From contig MGRI01000027.1 in the NCBI GenBank assembly GCA_001798105.1, positions 1-9,044 of the forward strand: a stretch of 9,044 nt of DNA, written 5' to 3'. Shown here in pieces: positions 4,488 through 9,044 of this stretch. Source of the DNA: Deltaproteobacteria bacterium RIFCSPHIGHO2_02_FULL_40_11. GTDB taxonomy: Bacteria > Bdellovibrionota > JACOXK01 > 2-02-FULL-40-11. The notes under the pieces were generated by a model. That model saw only the letters and a list, made by a program, of their open reading frames with translations. It ran no database searches and was not told the DNA's origin. The translations under genes and the position numbers were made by a program. Position 1 is the stretch's first letter. Each line of letters opens with the position of its first letter.

Positions 4488-5564
4488 GTGAAAAAAACGT
4501 TTCTCTTAATAATGCTATTTTCTTTTCCGTTTTATACTGTGAACGCTGCCAAAACACCCAAGACGAAACAAATTAAACTTTCTATTTTAGCCCCTGAAGG
4601 CACGACCTGGATGAAAATTATGCATCAGTTTAATGCCGAGCTTAAAAAAGAAACGAAGGAGACGATAGAATTTAAAATTTATGCTGGTGGAGTCTCTGGC
4701 GATGAAGTGGATGTGATTCGAAAAATGAAGATTGGGCAAATTCATGCGGGTGGATTTACGGGGGTGGGGTTGGGGCAAATTGTTCCAGCCATTCGTGTCT
4801 TGGAACTTCCTTTTATTTTTAAAACATATGATGAAGTCGATGCGGTGACGTCTCATTTAAAAACTTATTTTGAGAAAGAATTTGAGAAAAAAGGGTTTGT
4901 ATTTTTAGGGTGGGCGGAGGCTGGATTTGTAAATATTTATGCCAATAAACCTGTAACAACCGTTCAAGATTTAAAAAGCATTAAAATTTGGGCGTGGGAA
5001 GGCGATGTTTTAGTCAAAGCTCTGGCAGATGCTTATGGCGTTGTGCCTGTGCCGCTTGCCATTACAGATGTTTTAACGTCACTTCAAACAGGTTTAATTG
5101 ATTCTTTTTATGCTCCTCCCTTAGGTGCCATTGCCCTTCAATGGTTTACAAAAGTAAAATACATGACAAACCCTGTCATGGCCAATGCCACAGGGGCCAT
5201 GATTATGACCCAACAAATGTTTTCAAAGCTCAGCCCAGAAGAACAAAAAATTTTAAAACGTGTTTCTGAAAAATATTCAAAAACCATTATTCAGGCAACC
5301 CGAAAAGATAATAACGATTCTTATGCCGTCTTATCGAAACAAGGTATCAAATTTGTTGAAGCGCCCGAACAGGAAGTTAAAAAATTACAAGAGACGAGTT
5401 TAAAAGTGCAAAAGGCATTGACCGGAAAACTTTATTCCCAGGATCTTTTAAATAAAGTTTTAAAGCAAATTGAAGCCTATCGAAGTAAACAAAAACCGAA
5501 GCCCCCTGTAAAGCCAAGTCCAAAACCGAAGAAACCTGTAACCCCCACACCCCCTGAAGCATGA
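4488..5564 (+). CDS. dctP: TRAP transporter substrate-binding protein, DctP family
   Basis: The P subunit of the TRAP transporter captures ligand in the periplasm and delivers it to the QM membrane unit. The start is GTG with SD AGGAG 5 nt upstream. Residues 1-21 form a Sec signal (cleavage near VNA/A). DctP landmarks follow: LAPEGTTWMKIMHQFNAEL (34-52), EFKIYAGGVSGDEVDVIRKM (61-80), LELPFIF (105-111), VQDLKSIKIWAW (159-170), LTSLQTGLIDSFYAPP (196-211). At the K-x-R position, where family members carry the Arg that salt-bridges the substrate carboxylate, this protein has Trp168 (K-I-W). That change, plus the TatT partner, points away from ordinary C4-dicarboxylates. Residues 334-358 are a Lys/Pro-rich tail with 10 Pro, absent from typical DctP proteins (about 330 aa). 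The gene overlaps dctQ by 4 nt. Confidence 0.92.
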   Translation: MKKTFLLIMLFSFPFYTVNAAKTPKTKQIKLSILAPEGTTWMKIMHQFNAELKKETKETIEFKIYAGGVSGDEVDVIRKMKIGQIHAGGFTGVGLGQIVPAIRVLELPFIFKTYDEVDAVTSHLKTYFEKEFEKKGFVFLGWAEAGFVNIYANKPVTTVQDLKSIKIWAWEGDVLVKALADAYGVVPVPLAITDVLTSLQTGLIDSFYAPPLGAIALQWFTKVKYMTNPVMANATGAMIMTQQMFSKLSPEEQKILKRVSEKYSKTIIQATRKDNNDSYAVLSKQGIKFVEAPEQEVKKLQETSLKVQKALTGKLYSQDLLNKVLKQIEAYRSKQKPKPPVKPSPKPKKPVTPTPPEA

Positions 5565-6061
5565 AATTTCTAAAATCTTTAAACGAAGGTATTTCCAAAG
5601 TTGAAACTGTATTTTTAGTTGTATTTGTGGTGGGAATGATTTTACTTTCATTTTCACAAGTTCTGCTTCGAACATTCTTTCACGGTGGATTTACATGGGC
5701 CGATGCCATGCTGCGAAACATGGTGCTTTGGGTGGGGTTTATTGGGGCTTCGCTTGCCACGAAAAATGATCGCCACATTGAAATTGATGCTCTGACTAAA
5801 TTTTTGTCTCAAAAATGGAAGGCCGCGGCAGATGTTTTAACGAGTACGGTTTCTTTTCTCATTGGGCTTGTTTTTATTTATGCGTCTTATCATTTTGTAA
5901 ATATGGAATACCAATCTGGGACAAAAACATTTTTAGAAGTTCCCTTTTGGGTGGTGCAAATGATTATTCCTGTGGGCTTTGGATTCATTTCTCTGCGATT
6001 TTTAATTAAAGTTATTGAAGACATTTCTTATTTGAAATCACATTTTGGTAAAAACCCATGA
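5561..6061 (+). CDS. dctQ: TRAP transporter small membrane subunit, DctQ family
   Basis: This 166-residue inner-membrane protein has four predicted transmembrane helices (about 16-36, 52-70, 93-113, 127-150), the normal size and layout for the Q subunit, which scaffolds the M subunit and takes part in P docking. The DctQ signature is present: QVLLRTFF (33-40), FTWADAMLRNMVLWVGFIGA (44-63) and the TKNDRHIEID segment (67-76), including the Trp, Arg and His typical of the family. The start overlaps the dctP stop (ATGA), and its own stop overlaps the dctM start in the same way, so the three are translationally coupled. Confidence 0.93.
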   Translation: MKFLKSLNEGISKVETVFLVVFVVGMILLSFSQVLLRTFFHGGFTWADAMLRNMVLWVGFIGASLATKNDRHIEIDALTKFLSQKWKAAADVLTSTVSFLIGLVFIYASYHFVNMEYQSGTKTFLEVPFWVVQMIIPVGFGFISLRFLIKVIEDISYLKSHFGKNP

Positions 6062-7338
6062 CACCCTTTTTGATCATTTCACTTTTTGTAATTTTAGCAC
6101 TCTTGGGAACCCCTCTTTTTGCTGTCATTGGCGCGTTGGGTTTTTATCTTTTTTACCTGGTAGATATTGATATTTCGGCTGTGATTATTGAAATGTATCG
6201 CATTGCTTCTGCCCCAACTTTATTGGCGATTCCTTTATTTACATTTGCGGGATACGTGATGGCAGAAAGCAATACCCCCAAACGGTTGGTTCGCGTGGCC
6301 AATGCCTTTGTGGGCTGGTTGCCCGGGGGATTAGCCATTGTAACGCTTTTTACGTGCGCTTTTTTTACAGCATTTACAGGCGCTTCAGGGGTTACCATTA
6401 TTGCCATGGGGGGGCTTCTATTTCCCATTTTGGTGTCTGAAAAGTATTCTCAAAATTTTAGTTTGGGGTTGGTGACAACGTGTGGGAGTTTGGGTCTTTT
6501 ATTTCCACCGTCTTTGCCTTTAATTTTGTATGGGTTGGTGGCAGGCGTTTCCATTGATCAATTATTTATGGCCGGCATTATCCCTGGCATTGTGCTCATT
6601 ATTTTCCTTTCTGTGTATGCCATTTATAAAGGGGTAAAGTTTCAAGTCCCGACTAAAAAATTTGAATTCAAAGAAGTTTTTTTATCGGTGCGCGAAGCCA
6701 TTTGGGAAATCCCGCTTCCTTTTATTATTTTAGGGGGCATTTATGGCGGGATTTTTACAGCCACGGAAGCTGCCGCGGTTACAGCATTTTATGTTTTGGT
6801 TGTTGAGGGGCTTATTTATAGAGACATTCATCCCCTAAAAGACCTTCCTAGAATAGTGAAAGAAAGTATGATTTTGGTGGGGTCGATCTTAATTATTTTA
6901 GGTGCGGCTTTAGGGCTTACCAATTACCTGGTGGATGAACAAATTCCCATGAAAATTTTAGACATGATGCGTGTGTATATTACTTCAAAAATCATGTTTC
7001 TCATGGTTTTAAATATTTTTCTACTCATTGTGGGGTCTATGATGGATATTTTTTCTGCCATTATTGTGGTGGTGCCTTTAATTGTCCCTGTGGCCGCGGC
7101 CTTTCATGTAGATCCAGTACATTTGGGGATTATCTTTTTAACCAATTTAGAAATTGGATACATTACACCCCCAGTGGGGATTAATCTTTTTATATCTTCG
7201 ATGCGCTTTAAACGCTCAATTCTATCTTTATATGGAGCATCGATTCCATTTTTATTGATTTTGCTCGGAGCTTTGGTCTTAATTACGTATGTTCCAGATC
7301 TGTCGCTCTTTTTGGTGCATGCATTAGGTTTGAAATAA
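6058..7338 (+). CDS. dctM: TRAP transporter large membrane subunit, DctM family
   Basis: This 426-residue, highly hydrophobic protein is the transport subunit, an elevator-type Na+-coupled symporter of the ion-transporter superfamily. Length and motifs are standard for DctM: PLFTFAGYVMAE (59-70), FTGASGVTIIAMGGLLFPIL (106-125) and GSLGLLFPPSLPLILYG (143-159) in the first inverted repeat; FTATEAAAVTAFY (233-245), MMDIFSAIIVVVPLI (328-342) and EIGYITPPVGINLFIS (365-380) in the second. The FTGASG and TPPVG stretches correspond to the regions forming Na+ sites in solved SiaQM structures, so Na+ coupling is expected. It overlaps dctQ by 4 nt and ends the TRAP operon. No terminator is seen before the next gene. 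Confidence 0.95.
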   Translation: MTPFLIISLFVILALLGTPLFAVIGALGFYLFYLVDIDISAVIIEMYRIASAPTLLAIPLFTFAGYVMAESNTPKRLVRVANAFVGWLPGGLAIVTLFTCAFFTAFTGASGVTIIAMGGLLFPILVSEKYSQNFSLGLVTTCGSLGLLFPPSLPLILYGLVAGVSIDQLFMAGIIPGIVLIIFLSVYAIYKGVKFQVPTKKFEFKEVFLSVREAIWEIPLPFIILGGIYGGIFTATEAAAVTAFYVLVVEGLIYRDIHPLKDLPRIVKESMILVGSILIILGAALGLTNYLVDEQIPMKILDMMRVYITSKIMFLMVLNIFLLIVGSMMDIFSAIIVVVPLIVPVAAAFHVDPVHLGIIFLTNLEIGYITPPVGINLFISSMRFKRSILSLYGASIPFLLILLGALVLITYVPDLSLFLVHALGLK

Positions 7339-7350
7339 ACGTACATAAAG

Positions 7351-7377
7351 TTGACAGGGTAGAATGCATACGATAAT
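7351..7377 (+). promoter_or_regulatory. Promoter-like sequence upstream of agcS
   Basis: TTGACA (7351-7356) is followed by two -10-like hexamers, TAGAAT (7360-7365) and GATAAT (7372-7377). The spacing to GATAAT is only 15 bp and to TAGAAT only 3 bp, so neither is ideal. The order TTGACA / TAGAAT / GATAAT recurs before icd. A promoter is likely in this 95-bp gap, but the exact boxes are uncertain. Confidence 0.35.
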
Positions 7378-7384
7378 CAGAAAC

Positions 7385-7412
7385 GGGGTCAGCCCTTCCG
7401 GTCGCAGACCCC
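7385..7412 (+). repeat. GGGGTC/GACCCC hairpin in the agcS leader
   Basis: GGGGTC (7385-7390) pairs perfectly with GACCCC (7407-7412). Inside, GC/GC and CC/GG pairs around a TTCC loop allow an extended, bulged hairpin. No T-tract follows, so it is not an intrinsic terminator of the TRAP operon. GGGGTCAG...GACCCC elements resemble REP-type palindromes spread by RAYT transposases in many bacteria, from general recollection. It ends 21 nt before the agcS ATG and could act as an mRNA leader structure. Confidence 0.5.
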
Positions 7413-7433
7413 ATTAGAAAGTGAGGATATGAG

Positions 7434-8825
7434 ATGGCTGAAACAATCAATCATTTATTAGAAGTCGGGGTAGGTTATGTTTGGGGTTTGCCTTTGGTCG
7501 TTGTTCTTATTGGACTCGGCCTTTTTCTTTCTTTTTATTTAGGCGGCTTGGAACATCCCCTGCATTGGAGAGGGTTTAAACATGCTTTTGATGTGATTCG
7601 AGGCAAATACGATGATCCAGATGATCCCGGCGAAATTTCTCACTTTCAAGCGTTAACCACAGCTTTGTCAGCAACCGTAGGACTGGGCAATATTGCAGGT
7701 GTCGCAGTTGCCATTCACATGGGCGGCCCTGGAGCAACCTTTTGGATGATTTTAGCGGGCCTGGTTGGGATGGCGACCAAATTTGCAGAATGTACGCTGG
7801 CTGTAAAATATAGAAGAGTTGACGCCAATGGCGAAGTCCATGGCGGCGCGATGCATTACATTGAACTTGGACTTGGAAAAGCGTGGAAGCCTTTAGCGCT
7901 CTTTTTTGCCTTTGCGTGTATGATTTCAAGTTTTGGGGCGGCCAATATGTTTCAAACCAATCAAGTGGCGATGGTTTTACAAGGCAATTTTGGCGTTCCG
8001 CCTTTATGGACAGGGATTATCTTAGCCGTCATGGTTGCAGTTGTCATTATTGGGGGAATTAAGCGCATTGGAAAAGTAACATCTGTTTTAGTGCCCTTTA
8101 TGGGGGGGATTTATATTGCTGGCGGACTTATTGTTATTTTAATGCATGTTACAGATTTACCTTATATATTTTATCAAATCGTTCATGATGCATTTACGGG
8201 AACCGCTGCAGTCGGTGGATTTAGTGGTATTGCCATTCAACAAGTTTTGGTGCAAGGCGTAAGACGCGCTTGCTTTTCAAATGAAGCCGGCCTTGGATCG
8301 GCTCCAATTGCGCATGCTGCAGCTGCAACCAAAGAACCTGTCAGAGAAGGTGTGGTTGCACTTTTAGAACCTTTTGTTGATACCGTTGTGATTTGTACCA
8401 TTACAGCACTTGTGATTATAATTTCTGGGACGTGGACGCAAGATGCCAATGGCGTGGCGCTAACAGTCTTGGCTTTTGATTCTGCCATTCCAGGGTTTGG
8501 CCAGTACTTTGTACCTTTAGCTGTTTTCTTATTTGCGTATTCGACCTTACTCAGTTGGTCATACTATGGGGAAAGAGCTGTGGATTATATGGTCGGACAC
8601 AAAGGCATTATTGTTTATAAGATTGTCTTTTGTATTTTAGCTGTGGTGGGTGCTATTTGGGCCATTGGACCTGTGCTTAATTTTTCGGATATGATGCTGG
8701 GGCTCATGGTCGTTCCAAACTTAACAGCTATTATTCTTCTCATGCCTAAAATCAGGAAAGAAACCCGAACTTATTTTGGTAAATTGATGCGAGGCGAATT
8801 TAAAGTAAAACATCGAAATGTGTAA
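7434..8825 (+). CDS. agcS: Sodium:alanine/glycine symporter, AGCS family
   Basis: This 463-residue inner-membrane protein has about 10-11 hydrophobic helices and the hallmarks of the alanine-or-glycine:cation symporter family: FQALTTALSATVGLGNIAGV (71-90, the LeuT-fold unwound helix 1 region), GGPGATFWMI (97-106), HGGAMHYIELGL (136-147) and CFSNEAGLGSAPIAHAAAAT (280-299). It imports small neutral amino acids (Ala, Gly, possibly Ser) with Na+. Length is normal for the family (about 450-490). The start is supported by GAGGA at 7423-7427, 6 nt before ATG. It is separated from the TRAP operon by 95 bp carrying promoter-like boxes and a hairpin, so it is probably its own unit, though read-through is possible. 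The exact substrate cannot be read from sequence. Confidence 0.94.
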   Translation: MAETINHLLEVGVGYVWGLPLVVVLIGLGLFLSFYLGGLEHPLHWRGFKHAFDVIRGKYDDPDDPGEISHFQALTTALSATVGLGNIAGVAVAIHMGGPGATFWMILAGLVGMATKFAECTLAVKYRRVDANGEVHGGAMHYIELGLGKAWKPLALFFAFACMISSFGAANMFQTNQVAMVLQGNFGVPPLWTGIILAVMVAVVIIGGIKRIGKVTSVLVPFMGGIYIAGGLIVILMHVTDLPYIFYQIVHDAFTGTAAVGGFSGIAIQQVLVQGVRRACFSNEAGLGSAPIAHAAAATKEPVREGVVALLEPFVDTVVICTITALVIIISGTWTQDANGVALTVLAFDSAIPGFGQYFVPLAVFLFAYSTLLSWSYYGERAVDYMVGHKGIIVYKIVFCILAVVGAIWAIGPVLNFSDMMLGLMVVPNLTAIILLMPKIRKETRTYFGKLMRGEFKVKHRNV

Positions 8826-8830
8826 CTTTC

Positions 8831-8862
8831 TTGACACGCTGCGCTAGAATTCATTAGATAAT
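8831..8862 (+). promoter_or_regulatory. Promoter-like sequence upstream of icd
   Basis: TTGACA (8831-8836) lies 5 nt after the agcS stop. Downstream are TAGAAT (8845-8850, 8-bp spacing), TAGATA (8855-8860, 18-bp spacing) and GATAAT (8857-8862, 20-bp spacing). The perfect -35 makes a promoter plausible. The best-scoring -10 boxes are off the ideal 17 bp, so the choice is uncertain. Confidence 0.4.
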
Positions 8863-8893
8863 GTCATCCTGAGTACGAAGTGCGAAGGATCTC
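8863..8893 (+). repeat. REP-like palindromic element in the icd leader
   Basis: This 31-bp stretch starts GTCATCCTGAG and ends GCGAAGGATCTC, with ATCCT (8866-8870) pairing to AGGAT (8886-8890). It closely resembles a short palindromic repeat I recall from many unrelated bacterial genomes (GTCATCCTGAGCGAAGCGAA and its continuation). It sits between the promoter-like sequence and the icd SD, so it would be transcribed into the icd leader. Copy number in this genome cannot be judged from one window. Confidence 0.55.
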
Positions 8894-8910
8894 AACGATA
8901 GGAGTATGTC

Positions 8911-9044
8911 ATGGCATATCAAAAGATAACATCCCCACAATCTGGTTCTAAAATAATAAAAAATAAAGATAAAACGTTAAATGTTCCTGACAATCCCATT
9001 ATTCCCTTTATTGAAGGCGATGGGATTGGCCCAGATATTTGGGC
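8911..9044 (+). CDS. icd: Isocitrate dehydrogenase (NADP-type), 5' part
   Basis: The first 44 codons of a gene cut by the window end. The sequence KTLNVPDNPIIPFIEGDG (residues 21-38) followed by IGPDIW aligns directly with the E. coli Icd N-terminus (GKLNVPENPIIPYIEGDG). The IEGDGIG phrase is the conserved N-terminal strand and turn of the decarboxylating dehydrogenase fold. Icd oxidises isocitrate to 2-oxoglutarate and CO2 in the TCA cycle, in the cytoplasm. The start is supported by AGGAG (8900-8904) 6 nt before ATG. An out-of-frame ATG 5 nt upstream stops after seven codons. NADP rather than NAD use is inferred from similarity to the E. coli type; the cofactor residues lie outside the window. 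Confidence 0.93.
   Translation, partial: MAYQKITSPQSGSKIIKNKDKTLNVPDNPIIPFIEGDGIGPDIW

Noticed and set aside
7339..7433. Intrinsic terminator of the TRAP operon
   Set aside because: The only strong hairpin (7385-7412) is not followed by T residues on the plus strand.
4587..8488. Minus-strand open frames within dctP, dctQ, dctM and agcS
   Set aside because: They lie antisense to genes with full family motifs, lack SDs and resemble no protein family.

Overview
The window looks like an AT-rich chromosomal segment of a Gram-negative, diderm bacterium. It encodes a small outer-membrane beta-barrel protein ending in Phe, a lipoprotein, and a periplasmic binding protein. Many third codon positions are A/T. 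Two of its three unrelated transporter modules are predicted to be Na+-coupled. A deltaproteobacterial, bdellovibrio-like or candidate-phylum host would fit (a TPR-linked TRAP transporter next to icd, and a Gly-rich RRM protein), but the sequence alone does not settle taxonomy. No mobile element, CRISPR array, tRNA or rRNA was seen.

Left part (63-3302, minus strand). Read in the direction of transcription this holds a Gly-rich RRM RNA-binding protein, a small exported beta-barrel protein, a large exported HEAT-repeat protein that starts 9 nt after the barrel gene, and a 66-residue protein resembling the Os1348/NHLP-clan leader domain of RiPP precursors. A textbook intrinsic terminator separates the RRM gene from the barrel gene. 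The barrel gene's likely promoter sits against that terminator, and the terminator DNA also encodes the start of the barrel protein's signal peptide.

Centre (3303-3564). This is a 262-bp divergent regulatory region. It holds the RRM leader (a perfect GC hairpin abutting the Shine-Dalgarno sequence, plus an upstream 10-nt perfect complement of that SD region), a possible 21-codon ORF on the plus strand, and a sigma70-like promoter for the TRAP operon with a 20-bp near-palindrome between its -35 and -10 boxes.

Right part (3565-9044, plus strand). tatT-dctP-dctQ-dctM form one tightly packed operon: the stop of tatT lies inside the dctP SD, and there are two ATGA overlaps. It encodes a TPR-associated TRAP transporter (TPAT): lipoprotein TatT, periplasmic substrate-binding protein P, and membrane subunits Q and M. 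The canonical carboxylate-binding Arg of the P subunit appears to be Trp, so the ligand may not be a simple carboxylate. An AGCS-family Na+/amino-acid symporter follows with its own promoter-like sequence and hairpin. Last is the 5' end of NADP-type isocitrate dehydrogenase (icd), preceded by a widespread-looking REP-like palindrome.

The most interesting points are the terminator/promoter/signal-peptide overlap, two apparently leaderless genes sharing a TTGCGA promoter, the operator-like palindrome of the TRAP operon, the possible SD-sequestering switch of the RRM gene, the unusual P subunit, and the orphan NHLP-like peptide.
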